NCBI RefSeq assembly: GCF_001651875.1
Contig: NZ_LNQB01000070.1
Location: forward strand, 82,254 to 146,253
From: Sinorhizobium saheli
GTDB lineage: Bacteria; Pseudomonadota; Alphaproteobacteria; Rhizobiales; Rhizobiaceae
Length of the DNA stretch: 64,000 bases
Reading direction: 5' to 3'
The notes beneath the pieces are model-generated. The model saw nothing but the letters and a program-made list of their open reading frames with translations, did no database searches and was not told the DNA's origin. A program made the position numbers and the translations under genes. Positions within the stretch are counted from its first letter, which is position 1; every line of letters begins with the position of its first letter. Of the stretch, positions 52,571 through 62,058 are shown in pieces.

Positions 52571-55063
52571 TCAGGAGCGACCTCTGCCATTTCGTTCCCG
52601 ACCGTCCCCTCCACGGGCTATCGAAGGGTCGGTTTCTTCCGGCAGCGCCGCCTCCGGCGTCACATCCTCGATCTTCATCGGGAACGGCGCGCCGATCCCC
52701 TCGTCGCGGAAACGCTCGTAGATCGCGACGCGAAGATCATTGCGCACCCCCCCCGCCGTCAAAACGTCGGCAACGTAGATCCGCAGTTCGAAGTTCATCC
52801 GCTCGTCGCCGAACGCGGTGAAACTGACATTGGGTGCAGGATTCTTGAGGACCTTGGGATGAGCTGCGGCGATTTCATCCAGGACCTGGATCACCCGGCG
52901 GGGGTCGCTCGCATAGGTCACGGTGACCGCGATTTCCGAACGGCCAAGCTTGTTGCGGTGCGTCCAGTTTCCGACCGATGCGTTGATGAGCAGCGAATTC
53001 GGCATCATGATCGACTGGTGTTGGAAGGTTTCTATCTCGGTTGCGCGCACCGAGATGCGGCGAACGAAACCTTCGGTCGTGCCGCTGACGATCCAGTCCC
53101 CAACCTTGAAAGGTCGCTCGACCAGAAGGATCAGGCCCGACACGAAGTTGGAGACGATATTCTGCAGGCCGAAGCCGACGCCGAGCGAAAGGGCGCCGGC
53201 AACGAGCGCCAGGCTCGACAGGTCGATACCCGCGGCTGACAAGCCGATCAGTCCGGCAACCCCGAGACCGATGTAGCCGATGCCGGTGCGAATGGAGTTG
53301 CGCACGCCGGCGTCGACGCGGCTGCGCGCCATGATGTTGCCGTCGATCCAACGCTGGACCCAGCGCGTTGCGACAAAGCCGAACGCAAAGAAGAATACGC
53401 CGGCCAGGATCCCAACCAGCGAAATGGTGATCGTGCCGATCCGTATCTCCGTGACCAGCCGATAGGCCCAGGCTTCGATGTCGGCGATCTGGAAGCCCCA
53501 TTGCAGCAGGATCAGCGGAATAAAAAAGACCAGGACGAGCGCATAGATGCCGAGACCGGCGGCAAGGCCGATCTGGTCCAGCGCAACTTGCTCCAGGTTG
53601 AAGCGTCGCTCCAGATAGCGGCCGGCTATTGTCTCGGCGAAGGCGCCCTGCTTGGACACCGATCGTCCCGTCAGGACGCCGATATAGACCATCACCAGGA
53701 TCGCGCCGGTGATGATGATCTGCGTGGCAATGAAGCGCGCCAGACCGACGTAACCCGACAGCGCGATGGCGATAAGCGCCCCGCCCATCAAGAGCAGCGA
53801 GAGGGAGATGGCGCGAGGCCAGGGACGACCGGGCGCATCGAAGGGCTCGTCCGGCCGAAGCGTCGGACGGATCCAGGCCAGAGACATGAGGATAAGGCCG
53901 ATGATGATCGATGCGAGGAAGCTCCTCGCAACCGTCATCACCACCGGTGAGCCAAGAGCCTCACCGATGCTGCCGAGCAGATAGTCGAGACCATTGACCA
54001 GGGCCATGGCGAAAATCGGGGCCATCAGCCTGCGCGCGCCGCGATCCGATACGCGCACCAGGCGCCAGTTCGACCGCTTGGGTGAAAGCACGGCATTGGA
54101 GAGCTTGGTGACGAAGGAGAGCGCGACGATCATGCCGAGCGTGACGGCGATGATCGGCGCGATATCCGGGCGCAAAACGTTGAAAGTGCTGAGGAAGAAG
54201 TAGCTGGACGTTCCGAAGGCGGTGAGCGCCATGGTCGGAATGAGGGTCGACCAGAAAGCCAGCGAAAGTTGCCGGAAATAGGTGGGCTCCTCTTCCTCCT
54301 CTTCCTCATGGCGCAGGAGAAAGGGCGAGAAAAGCCTATAGCTGCCGACGAGGAAGATCAGCGCCGCGCAGAGCGAAAGACCGATCGCACTGAGGAATGG
54401 TACGCGCTTGTAGTTCCAGGCAAACGTCAGCCAACTGCTGATGCTGCGCCATAGCGCCTTGCTTTCGTCGACGGTCGCCGTGATCGCCTCGCTCAACATC
54501 GCGGCGGAGACGTCCGTGTGTTTCAACAGGGTGTTGGAGAAGAGTGCGCGGCGCGTGGCAGTGATGCCGTTGGCGAGCTTCTTCGACTCGATCGACAGGT
54601 TTTCCGCTCTTCCGGTAAGGGCGTTGATCGCCCCACGCTCGGCGAGCAGACGCTTTCGCTCCTCGGCGATGACCGCCGCTTCGGGCGGCTGCCCCTCGCC
54701 CGGCGGCTCGCCGAGTTCGTCAAGTCGGGCCTTTATCTCGTCGAGCCGCGGCCGCGTCGCGACTGATGCCGCGATGATCTGCTTGGAAAGCTCATCGACC
54801 TGCACCTTGAGTTCGGCAAGCCGGGTGTCGTCTTCTTTGGCGCCCTCGACATGATCCATGAGCCGCTTGAGTTCACGTTCGGCCTGCTTGAGCTGTTCTT
54901 CCGCCGGGGGCAGCACCGGAGAGGCGGCCGCTGCCTGGTCGGCGACCTCTGCCTGCGGGGTCGGCTGCGGCTGCTGTGCCGCTGCCCGTCCGGCTTCACC
55001 GAGCGTAAGCGCAGCGAGCCACGCAGCGATCAAGAGAGCGGTCAACTTTCCAAAGCGATGCAA
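52571..55063 (-). CDS. Large mechanosensitive channel (DUF3772-MscS)
   Basis: 830 residues. Signal-like N terminus, a periplasmic coiled coil (DUF3772 type, about 45-200) and an acidic EEEEEEE stretch. Multiple membrane spans are followed by the MscS pore and beta domain (LGVGFGLQNIVSNFVSGLILL, VERPFKVGDWI). TTG 55063 with AAAGGA upstream is preferred. It releases solutes on hypo-osmotic shock by family. Confidence 0.88.
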   Translation of the reverse strand: MHRFGKLTALLIAAWLAALTLGEAGRAAAQQPQPTPQAEVADQAAAASPVLPPAEEQLKQAERELKRLMDHVEGAKEDDTRLAELKVQVDELSKQIIAASVATRPRLDEIKARLDELGEPPGEGQPPEAAVIAEERKRLLAERGAINALTGRAENLSIESKKLANGITATRRALFSNTLLKHTDVSAAMLSEAITATVDESKALWRSISSWLTFAWNYKRVPFLSAIGLSLCAALIFLVGSYRLFSPFLLRHEEEEEEEPTYFRQLSLAFWSTLIPTMALTAFGTSSYFFLSTFNVLRPDIAPIIAVTLGMIVALSFVTKLSNAVLSPKRSNWRLVRVSDRGARRLMAPIFAMALVNGLDYLLGSIGEALGSPVVMTVARSFLASIIIGLILMSLAWIRPTLRPDEPFDAPGRPWPRAISLSLLLMGGALIAIALSGYVGLARFIATQIIITGAILVMVYIGVLTGRSVSKQGAFAETIAGRYLERRFNLEQVALDQIGLAAGLGIYALVLVFFIPLILLQWGFQIADIEAWAYRLVTEIRIGTITISLVGILAGVFFFAFGFVATRWVQRWIDGNIMARSRVDAGVRNSIRTGIGYIGLGVAGLIGLSAAGIDLSSLALVAGALSLGVGFGLQNIVSNFVSGLILLVERPFKVGDWIVSGTTEGFVRRISVRATEIETFQHQSIMMPNSLLINASVGNWTHRNKLGRSEIAVTVTYASDPRRVIQVLDEIAAAHPKVLKNPAPNVSFTAFGDERMNFELRIYVADVLTAGGVRNDLRVAIYERFRDEGIGAPFPMKIEDVTPEAALPEETDPSIARGGDGRERNGRGRS

Positions 55064-55332
55064 CGCGATATCCTTTGCAATCCGGAATGGCAGCCCAGCG
55101 GAATCGCTCGAGCAGCCGCTATCGTCCGGTCTGCATAAGCAACACGGCAAAAAGATGCAAAGCCAAGCCGAAGCGGATGGATTTGCACCCGCACTGTCGC
55201 AAGTTGCTCTACGGCCGAGAAGCCGGAGCGGCGAACAGGCACAGGCCTCGCGAGTGAGACGACCGGCCGGGAAATCGCTTCCGACGGCGGCTCACCTCGA
55301 TCGATGCACCCGATCCGCCACTTCGTTGATTG

Positions 55333-55791
55333 TCACGGCTTCGGTGCCCCGCTCGCATATTCCTGCAGCAGGCCTTCATAGTCCTCGAGGGCTGGAACCG
55401 CCGCGTAGCTATGAACTGCTGGCGTGGTCGCCCAAGGCAGTTTCTCGCTCGTCCAGGTCTCGATAAACGGCGTGAACCAAGAGGCATCCTCAAGCATGGT
55501 TGCGCGAAGATTGACGAACCAATCCATGCCCTCCGGCCGAGTGAACATCCAGCTCAGGCAATAAGGGCAGAAATAATGACGTGTCGCGCCGTGGAGGCCG
55601 CCGATGACCGGCTCGCCTTCCGTCACTTCAAAACCCTCGCTCGGGATCGCGACACTCAGCGAGAACGCACTGGCAGTCATCCGCTGGCAGCCCGTGCAAT
55701 GGCACGCCATGGTGAGAAGCGGCTGCGCACTTACCTTGAAGCGCACCCGCCCGCAGCGGCATCCGCCCTCCCACGGGCAACTTACCGACAC
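55333..55791 (-). CDS. GFA-family zinc-binding protein
   Basis: 152 residues with the GFA cysteine pattern [19 protein letters not shown] and YFCPYCLS. S-(hydroxymethyl)glutathione synthase or centromere-protein-V-like. GTG start at 55791 with AGGGAGGGA upstream. Formaldehyde scavenging would suit a demethylation neighbourhood, but this is far from that block and speculative. Confidence 0.85.
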   Translation of the reverse strand: MSVSCPWEGGCRCGRVRFKVSAQPLLTMACHCTGCQRMTASAFSLSVAIPSEGFEVTEGEPVIGGLHGATRHYFCPYCLSWMFTRPEGMDWFVNLRATMLEDASWFTPFIETWTSEKLPWATTPAVHSYAAVPALEDYEGLLQEYASGAPKP

Positions 55792-55830
55792 CCATTGGTT
55801 CCCTCCCTTGTCAACAAAACACTGATAGAC

Positions 55831-56391
55831 CTAAAACCCCGCCCCCGGCTGGGCGAGGTATTGCACCTCGGCGGGCGTCGACGTCCGGGCCAGAATCGCA
55901 TTGCGATGAGGGAACCGGCCAAAGCGCTCGATCACTTCCCGATGGCGGATGGCATAGTCGAGATAGTTGGCATCGCCGAGCGCGGTGAAAAGCTTCACGG
56001 CCATCGTCTGGTCCGTCAGATTCTCGGAATGCTCGAAAGGCATATAGAAAAACGCGCGCCATTCCGTCGGCACCGCCATGTCGGCGCCGGTGCCGACGGC
56101 GAGCTTTGCCTCCCTGAGCGCCAGGCAATCGGTTGCGAAGGCGAGCGGCGAGCCGCGATACATGTTGCGCGGCAACTGGTCGAACAGGATGACGGCGGCA
56201 AGCAGGTTGCGAGGGTTTTCCCGCCAGACGTCGTCCAGCTTCCTCGAAAGAGCCAGATGCGACGCCTGAAAACGCTGCACGCACTGCTGATCGACTTCGG
56301 GATTGGGCGTAAACCAATGGTCGTAGGAAAGCTCCGTAAACCAGAACTTCAGCACCTCTTCCGGCGTGCAGATCTCGATCTTGTCAATCAT
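55831..56391 (-). CDS. DUF924-family protein
   Basis: 186 residues. Family blocks are VLKFWFTEL, ILFDQLPRNMYRG, YMPFEHSE and RFGRFPHRNAIL. Helical, TPR-like; function unknown. Start ATG 56391. Confidence 0.9.
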   Translation of the reverse strand: MIDKIEICTPEEVLKFWFTELSYDHWFTPNPEVDQQCVQRFQASHLALSRKLDDVWRENPRNLLAAVILFDQLPRNMYRGSPLAFATDCLALREAKLAVGTGADMAVPTEWRAFFYMPFEHSENLTDQTMAVKLFTALGDANYLDYAIRHREVIERFGRFPHRNAILARTSTPAEVQYLAQPGAGF

Positions 56392-56491
56392 CGACGCCTC
56401 GGGCCTCCTTTGGGTGGACGGGTTCCTCTTCACATAGGAAGCGATCATGCCGTTTCCACCGAGGACGGCAACACCGCCACCGCAGCGCGCG

Positions 56492-58267
56492 TTACCGAAG
56501 CGGCCATACCCACATCAGCATCGGCACGGCAACCAGAACGATGACGATCGACAAAGGCAGGCCGAGGCGCGGATAGTCGCTGAAGCGGTAGCCGCCGGGG
56601 CCCATCACCAAAGTGTTGCATTGGTGGCCGATCGGCGTGAGGAAATCCGAGCCGGCACCGATCGCCACCGCCATGAGGAAGGCATCGGGCCGGTAGTCGA
56701 GCGCCGTCGCGAAGCTTGCGGCGATCGGCGCCATGACGAGAACGGTGGCTGCATTGTTGAGGAAGGGCGTTACGGCCATTGCCGCGATGAGGATGAGGGC
56801 GAGCGCGCCCGCGGGAGGCAGCCCTGAGGCGATGCCGCTGAGCCAGCGGGCGATGAGATCCGACCCTCCGGTCGTGCGCAAGGTGTCGCTGACCGGAATC
56901 AGCGTCGCCAGCATGACGAGGATCGGCCCGTCGACGGCGCGATAGACGTCGCGCAGCGGAATGACGCGGAAAACGACCATGGCAAGCGCGGCCGCAAAGA
57001 ACGCCACGGAGATCGGCACGACGCCGAAGGCGGTCGCGCTCATGGCAGCTCCGAGGACGAACAGCGGCACCGTCGCGCGCCGGATCGTGCCAAGCAGGAT
57101 TTCGCGCTGGGCCAACGGCAAGCAGCCGAAGTCCTGCAGGAAGGACGGCAATTCCCGCCGCGTTCCCTGCAGCACGACGATATCGCCGGCCTGCAGCCTG
57201 ATGCTGCCGAGCCGCTGCTTCAGCCGTTCGCCCTGGCGGCTGACGGCGAGCAGGTTGACGTTGTAATTGTTGAACAGCGCCAGGCGCTGCGCCGACATGC
57301 CGATGAGCGGCGAGCCGGTCGCGATCACGGCCTCGATCGCCTCGATTTCCGATCCCGCCTTGTCGCTCGGCGTCGGCGACCGATCGCCGGACATCCTGAG
57401 CTTCGCCTGGGAAACGATGCGGTCGAGTGCGGCCGGCCCGCCCTCCAGGAGGAGGACATCATCGAGTTCGATAACGACATCGGGCAGCGGTGCCAGATGC
57501 GTGCCGCGACGGAACACCGCGATGACGACAGCGCCGCCGTCGCCGAGCTTGACCAGGTTGCTCAGAGGCCTGCCGATCACCGGCGACCCGGCGGGGACGA
57601 CGGCTTCCGCGGTATAATCCGTGATCTCGATCGCCTGATGCACCGCGACCTGCTGACTCTTGCGCTCCGGCACCAGCCGGTAGGCAAAGAGCAAGAACAC
57701 TGCGCCGACCAGAGCCAGCGAAGCGCCGACCGGCGTGAAGTCGAACATGGTGAAGCTCTCGCCCGTCAGGTCCGCACGCACCCGGGATACGACCACGTTC
57801 GGCGACGTCCCGACCTGCGTCATCAGCCCGCCAATCAGTGAGCCGAAGGCCATCGGCATGAGGAAGACGGAAGGCTGCACGTTGGAGCGGCGGGCGAACT
57901 GGAAGGCGACGGGGATCATGATCGCCAGCGCCCCGATGTTCTTGATGAACGCGGAAAGCGCCGTGACGGTGATGACGAGAAGGGCAAGCTGTGCCCTGAC
58001 CGACTGCAAATCCGGCAGAAACCGCTGGATCGCCACGTCGACCACGCCCGAACGTGCAACGCCCGCACTGACGATCAATGCGCTACCGACGATGATGACG
58101 ATGTCATCGCTGAACCCGTCAAAGGCGTGATCGTAGGGGACGATGCCGACGGCGACCGAAAGCATCAACGCCGAACAGGCGACAAGGTCGTAGCGAAAAC
58201 GGTCCCATATGAAAAAGACCATCATGGTGCCGAGAACGAGAAAGGAGAGAGCCTGTTCGGCAGTCAT
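56492..58267 (-). CDS. SLC13-type anion transporter with TrkA-C domains
   Basis: 591 residues, about 11 spans, with two cytoplasmic RCK/TrkA-C domains in the middle (residues ~210-400). Transport motifs are KNIGALAIMIPVA, GTSPNVVV and TPFLNNAATVLVMAP. Resembles the sulfate/dicarboxylate permease branch. AGGTGA precedes ATG 58267. Substrate not decidable. Confidence 0.85.
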   Translation of the reverse strand: MTAEQALSFLVLGTMMVFFIWDRFRYDLVACSALMLSVAVGIVPYDHAFDGFSDDIVIIVGSALIVSAGVARSGVVDVAIQRFLPDLQSVRAQLALLVITVTALSAFIKNIGALAIMIPVAFQFARRSNVQPSVFLMPMAFGSLIGGLMTQVGTSPNVVVSRVRADLTGESFTMFDFTPVGASLALVGAVFLLFAYRLVPERKSQQVAVHQAIEITDYTAEAVVPAGSPVIGRPLSNLVKLGDGGAVVIAVFRRGTHLAPLPDVVIELDDVLLLEGGPAALDRIVSQAKLRMSGDRSPTPSDKAGSEIEAIEAVIATGSPLIGMSAQRLALFNNYNVNLLAVSRQGERLKQRLGSIRLQAGDIVVLQGTRRELPSFLQDFGCLPLAQREILLGTIRRATVPLFVLGAAMSATAFGVVPISVAFFAAALAMVVFRVIPLRDVYRAVDGPILVMLATLIPVSDTLRTTGGSDLIARWLSGIASGLPPAGALALILIAAMAVTPFLNNAATVLVMAPIAASFATALDYRPDAFLMAVAIGAGSDFLTPIGHQCNTLVMGPGGYRFSDYPRLGLPLSIVIVLVAVPMLMWVWPLR

Positions 58268-58670
58268 CGGGCAATCACCTGAAACAGCGGCTGGTGGGAC
58301 CAGGACATTCACTACGTTCCCGCAAAACCTTGAGACCTATGGAGGTTAGCTCGTCCGTCCATACCGCCCGGCGGGCGCCGCGTCTACATTCTTGAAAAGC
58401 ATACGCGATGGAACCGGCATTTGGCAGTGGCATGAGAAAGCGCACTTATCGGGGGCATACCGAAACTTTTCGTCTTGCTGCTCGTGGTTGAAGGAAGAAG
58501 CCGAATGATGCTGCATTCGAGGAGCAGCAGATTCGCACCATCGAAACGACGGCGCAAGCGCGGCCGCCCGGATGCCTCCTTGAACTGGTTCCGATTTAAG
58601 GAGAGAATTGTCCGCCTTTTGCAGCGACTTTGCCCAGCCGAATGGATGCGGGCGCTGTCGGAGCACGCCT
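58268..58670. other. Intergenic region upstream of the lipoprotein pair
   Basis: 403 nt with no gene, repeat or regulatory signature that could be supported. It would hold promoters for the divergent transporter and lipoprotein genes. Confidence 0.45.
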
Positions 58671-58955
58671 ATGAAGATCGCCTTGCCCACTCTTTGCGCC
58701 GTGCTCGTGGCCAGCGGCTGCACATCGACGCCCACGGTCGGTTACGGACCTAACCTTGAGCCGATCCCCGGCAGCATCACCTATGGCGGGCAACCGCGAA
58801 CGAAGCTGACAAAGGCGCCGGTCGGCAGCATCGTACCGCATCGCTTCTTCGACGATTTCGGTCGTCGGGTCTCGGAAACTTATGTGATAGACGAGGACCG
58901 CTCGCTGCGGTTGATAAGCCGCCGCATAGACTACGACCTTCCGAGCGATAGATAA
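58671..58955 (+). CDS. Small lipoprotein, first of a tandem pair
   Basis: 94 residues. Signal peptide with lipobox LVASGC, then a shared core (LEPIPGSITYGGQPRTKLT, PVGSIVPHRFFDDFGRRV). GGAG upstream. Paralogue of 58988. Confidence 0.75.
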   Translation: MKIALPTLCAVLVASGCTSTPTVGYGPNLEPIPGSITYGGQPRTKLTKAPVGSIVPHRFFDDFGRRVSETYVIDEDRSLRLISRRIDYDLPSDR

Positions 58956-58987
58956 GCGACTCGGAGCCTGTGCCGCGGAGGTTTGCC

Positions 58988-59275
58988 ATGAAGCATGTCT
59001 TGCCCGCCCTCTATGCCCTGCTTTTGCTCAGCGGCTGCGAAGCCACCACCACCGTCGGCTATTCGCCCTATCTCGAGCCGATTCCCGGCAGCATCACCTA
59101 TGGCGGCCAGCCGCGAACCCGGCTGACCAAGGCGCCCGTGGGCAGCATCGTGCCGCATCAGTTCATCGACCAATACGGCCGCCGCGTCTACGAAACCTAC
59201 GTCATCGAGCCGGACCGGTCGCTGCGGCTGGTCAACCGGCGGTATCGCGACTTTCCGCTTTTCGACGACGACTGA
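58988..59275 (+). CDS. Small lipoprotein, second of a tandem pair
   Basis: 95 residues. Lipobox LLLSGC. The same core as 58671 (LEPIPGSITYGGQPRTRLT, PVGSIVPHQFIDQYGRRV) shows a recent tandem duplication. CGGAGG precedes ATG 58988. Function unknown. Confidence 0.75.
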   Translation: MKHVLPALYALLLLSGCEATTTVGYSPYLEPIPGSITYGGQPRTRLTKAPVGSIVPHQFIDQYGRRVYETYVIEPDRSLRLVNRRYRDFPLFDDD

Positions 59276-59316
59276 GCTTCGCCGAACGACGGCTGGCGGC
59301 GCATTGGCGGCGGGTG

Positions 59317-59655
59317 TCACCCGGCCTTGAGCAGGATCGCTGCTCGTTTCGCAACGTCGGCAAAGGTCGCACCGAGCGCCGCGCCGGCGATGCCGATGAC
59401 GCCAAGCGCGCCCATGCCCATCAGCTTCCACCGGCGCACGTCCTCGGTCACGGGCTTCATCTCGGCGATGTCGTCCTTGACGAGCATCATCGATGCCTCG
59501 AGCGTTCGCATGCGCTCCACGAGCTCGTCCATTCTCCGGGTCATCGACAGGCGGCCCGCGTCGGACCTGTCTTCCGACCGGCGCAGATCCTCGCGCAGGT
59601 TCTTCACCTCGGCGACCAACGTCCCGAGCTGCTGATGAACGCGGGCCTCAATCAT
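59317..59655 (-). CDS. DUF1515-like coiled-coil protein with C-terminal membrane span
   Basis: 112 residues. Long helical region (MRTLEASMMLVKDDIAEM), then one span (LMGMGALGVIGIAGAALGATF). Last gene of the lysis cassette; its start overlaps the upstream lipoprotein stop. Topology could suit a holin-like or accessory role. Confidence 0.7.
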   Translation of the reverse strand: MIEARVHQQLGTLVAEVKNLREDLRRSEDRSDAGRLSMTRRMDELVERMRTLEASMMLVKDDIAEMKPVTEDVRRWKLMGMGALGVIGIAGAALGATFADVAKRAAILLKAG

Positions 59656-59899
59656 CGCTGCGCTCTCCGTGTCTCGCACATTCCGCTCTCGTCCAGACGG
59701 ACGCGGCGCAGAGGCCGACCACTGTGCGGTCGATCCGGCGCTGGTCGGCCGCCGTGGCGCCGCGTGCGCCGACGAGCTCAGTGCCTACGACGTTGCGAAG
59801 GCCGCTCACATCTGCCGGCCCCGAAATTCCACAACCCGCCAGCAGAAGAGCAGGCATCATAGTCAAGGCGCTTTGCGTCAGCGCGCGTCGCTGCTTCAT
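59648..59899 (-). CDS. Rz1-like outer-membrane spanin lipoprotein
   Basis: 83 residues with lipobox LLLAGC near 18-23. It starts inside the upstream gene in another frame, overlapping by 122 nt, the arrangement typical of phage Rz/Rz1 spanin pairs. It overlaps the next gene by 8 nt. Confidence 0.6.
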   Translation of the reverse strand: MKQRRALTQSALTMMPALLLAGCGISGPADVSGLRNVVGTELVGARGATAADQRRIDRTVVGLCAASVWTRAECARHGERSDD

Positions 59900-60023
59900 T
59901 GTTTTGCCTTTCGATTGAGTTGCGCACCCCTTGTGCGGCGTCCGCGCGGATCTCGTGCACGATCCAGGAGAGAGCCGCGAGCAGAAGCGCGCCGGCGAAC
60001 AGATGGCCCCGGGACAGCGTCAT
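59778..60023 (-). CDS. Rz-like inner-membrane spanin candidate
   Basis: 81 residues. N-terminal membrane anchor (LFAGALLLAALSWIVHEI), then a short charged helix. ATG 60023 overlaps the endolysin stop (ATGA). The Rz1-like lipoprotein is nested in its 3' half. Small for an Rz, so the identification rests mainly on arrangement. Confidence 0.55.
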   Translation of the reverse strand: MTLSRGHLFAGALLLAALSWIVHEIRADAAQGVRNSIERQNNEAATRADAKRLDYDACSSAGGLWNFGAGRCERPSQRRRH

Positions 60024-60832
60024 CGCTTGAGTCCCAGAGCCTCGCGAACCGCCGGCATGGACGAGATCGCGTAAACGGCAAAGCTGATGATCGTTACCAG
60101 GATCGCAAGCTGGACCCGCCAGTCCAGCGCTACGAGGTTCAGTTCCTTGAGCGCGGTCACGATGGTGCCGCCGGCCGTCAACAGCCACGTCCAGAAGCGG
60201 CCGGAGCGCGCAACCGGCTTGCGCGGTCTTGCCGCCCGCCCTGGCGCCGCTTCGCTCGCCCGACCCGCCTCTCGTTCCTGTGCGCTGCCGGCAGCCAGGG
60301 CTGCGCGAAGCACCGCCTCGAACCGCTCCGGCCGCACCAGCGCCCTGTTGCGCCCGTCCCCCGCATAATAGGACTGCCCGCGCCGCACCCGCCGACGATC
60401 GCCGTCGGTATCGACAAGAACCGGCAACGACGCCCATTCCATCGCTAGGCGCTTTGCGAATTCGGCGAGGCCGATCTCACCGGCAACGAAGGCGGCAAAG
60501 CCGCGGCGGTTCAGGAGATGATGGGCGAGGCTGTCCTGAAGCGCCGGGTCGAAGAGCACGTCTCTGTGCAGCGACGGCAGTTCCTTCAACAGCCCCACCA
60601 ACGTCGCCCGCATGACTTGATAAGCGCCCGCCGCACTCGACCCATGCGCCCTGGACCACGTCTTCTGCGCATCGATCACCTCCCCCACCGTCATCGCCGT
60701 CAGCGGCTTCGGCAGGCTGTCCTGTTTGTGGGCATAGATCACATCATAAGACGCGCGACCGCCACTGCCGACTTCAGTCTCCCGAATGAAGTCAAGCAGG
60801 ATCGCCGCGCCGGGAGGCACGGTGTTGTTCAT
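60020..60832 (-). CDS. Lysozyme-like endolysin with C-terminal membrane segments
   Basis: 270 residues. The N-terminal domain (LLDFIRETEVGSGGRASYDVIYAH ... AQKTWSRAHGSSAAGAYQVMRATL) resembles phage muramidase/transglycosylase endolysins. After an Arg/Ala-rich linker come two hydrophobic segments (FWTWLLTAGGTIVTAL, VQLAILVTIISFAVYAI). No signal peptide. First gene of the four-gene cassette. Confidence 0.7.
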   Translation of the reverse strand: MNNTVPPGAAILLDFIRETEVGSGGRASYDVIYAHKQDSLPKPLTAMTVGEVIDAQKTWSRAHGSSAAGAYQVMRATLVGLLKELPSLHRDVLFDPALQDSLAHHLLNRRGFAAFVAGEIGLAEFAKRLAMEWASLPVLVDTDGDRRRVRRGQSYYAGDGRNRALVRPERFEAVLRAALAAGSAQEREAGRASEAAPGRAARPRKPVARSGRFWTWLLTAGGTIVTALKELNLVALDWRVQLAILVTIISFAVYAISSMPAVREALGLKR

Positions 60833-60945
60833 GAATCACCTTTGCTGTTGGGGAAGGTTGCAGCGGAATGCGCCACGCTTGACAGGAATTGCCGCTGGAC
60901 TATGGCTTCTTTGACTTCCGATTGAGACCAGAGAGCCATACAAAC

Positions 60946-61605
60946 ATGTTCAAATCGAAAATGAAGCGGACGGCGAAGAGAATCTCACGCCGTCCGCTTA
61001 ACGCGATGCTTGCGGAGTTCGTGCGGGCAATTCCCGAAGGGAGCCGCGTGCTCAACATTGGATCCGGTGGCGAAGTGATGGATGTCATCAAAAAAGCCAT
61101 GCGCCCACATGTTCAGATCGTCAGCACGGATATTGATCCGGCACGAAAGCCAGACGTTGTCGACGATATCACTGACACGAAAATTGATCCTGAGTCATTC
61201 GATTACATCATCTGCGCCGAGGTGATGGAACACGTGAATGAACCTTTCAAAGCCGCGGAAAACATACACAACATACTCCGACACGGCGGCAAAGCATTCG
61301 TGTCAACTCCGTTCCAGTTTCCGCTCCACGACGCCCCTTATGATTACTTCAGGTACACTGAATTCGGCCTCAAGAATATATTCAACAGATTCCGCGTCGC
61401 AGAGGTTCGGCCGCGCGGCACTTGGGGCTCGGCCATACTCCTATTGGTCTTGCGCAGCCTTTGGTTTGGGGATAGACGGATCGATGCCGCAGTTCATCTC
61501 ATGATCCTTTGGAACCTACCGCTGATCTTGATCCTGCGGCCTCTTCTGGGAACCACAAAAACACCCTATCTGTGCTCCGGCTTTGTCTGCAATCTGGAGA
61601 AATGA
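60946..61605 (+). CDS. SAM-dependent class I methyltransferase
   Basis: 219 residues. Motif I VLNIGSGGE, motif II STDID, DYIICAEVMEHV, with hydrophobic C-terminal segments. GAGAG upstream of ATG 60946. Lower GC than most of the window; probably surface-glycan or exopolysaccharide related by association only. Confidence 0.75.
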   Translation: MFKSKMKRTAKRISRRPLNAMLAEFVRAIPEGSRVLNIGSGGEVMDVIKKAMRPHVQIVSTDIDPARKPDVVDDITDTKIDPESFDYIICAEVMEHVNEPFKAAENIHNILRHGGKAFVSTPFQFPLHDAPYDYFRYTEFGLKNIFNRFRVAEVRPRGTWGSAILLLVLRSLWFGDRRIDAAVHLMILWNLPLILILRPLLGTTKTPYLCSGFVCNLEK

Positions 61606-61623
61606 CCGCACTGTTGTCAGCTT

Positions 61624-61989
61624 TTAGCCTATGCGAGGACAGCCGGGCTCGGCGCCAAAGATAACGCGATTGCGCTCTCCTCGACTCCCTATGCCCCTTA
61701 CCTCAATGGAGTATCTCGTTGTTCGCCCGATCCTGGGCTTCCGCAGATACTGCCGAGAGAGAGAAAGTGCTTGGCGCGGAGTACATTGATATGGTTCCCG
61801 ATAACGCTGTCGGTAATATCGCCGCGGTCTGTATTCATCATAGTACCGTGGACGATAGTCATCGTAGTAGCGTGGGCCGCCGGGACCGATATAGAGCTCG
61901 AAGTCTTGAGGAAAGCCTGCCGTGGGCGCGGTCATCGACATGGCGATTGTCGCCGCTGCGAGAAAGAGCTTGAATGATGTGCCTGCCAT
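61624..61989 (-). CDS. Secreted Tyr/Arg-rich small protein
   Basis: 121 residues. Signal peptide (LFLAAATIAMSMTAPTAGF), then a repetitive YYDDYRPRYYDEYRPRRYY tract. Resembles other Rhizobiales secreted Tyr/Arg-rich proteins. AGGAGA precedes ATG 61989. Confidence 0.65.
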   Translation of the reverse strand: MAGTSFKLFLAAATIAMSMTAPTAGFPQDFELYIGPGGPRYYDDYRPRYYDEYRPRRYYRQRYREPYQCTPRQALSLSRQYLRKPRIGRTTRYSIEVRGIGSRGERNRVIFGAEPGCPRIG

Positions 61990-62058
61990 CTTGGTCTCCT
62001 CTTGGTGTTGTGATAACCAATTGTAGAGCTTCAATGATGAACGCAGGCAAAACGTTCC

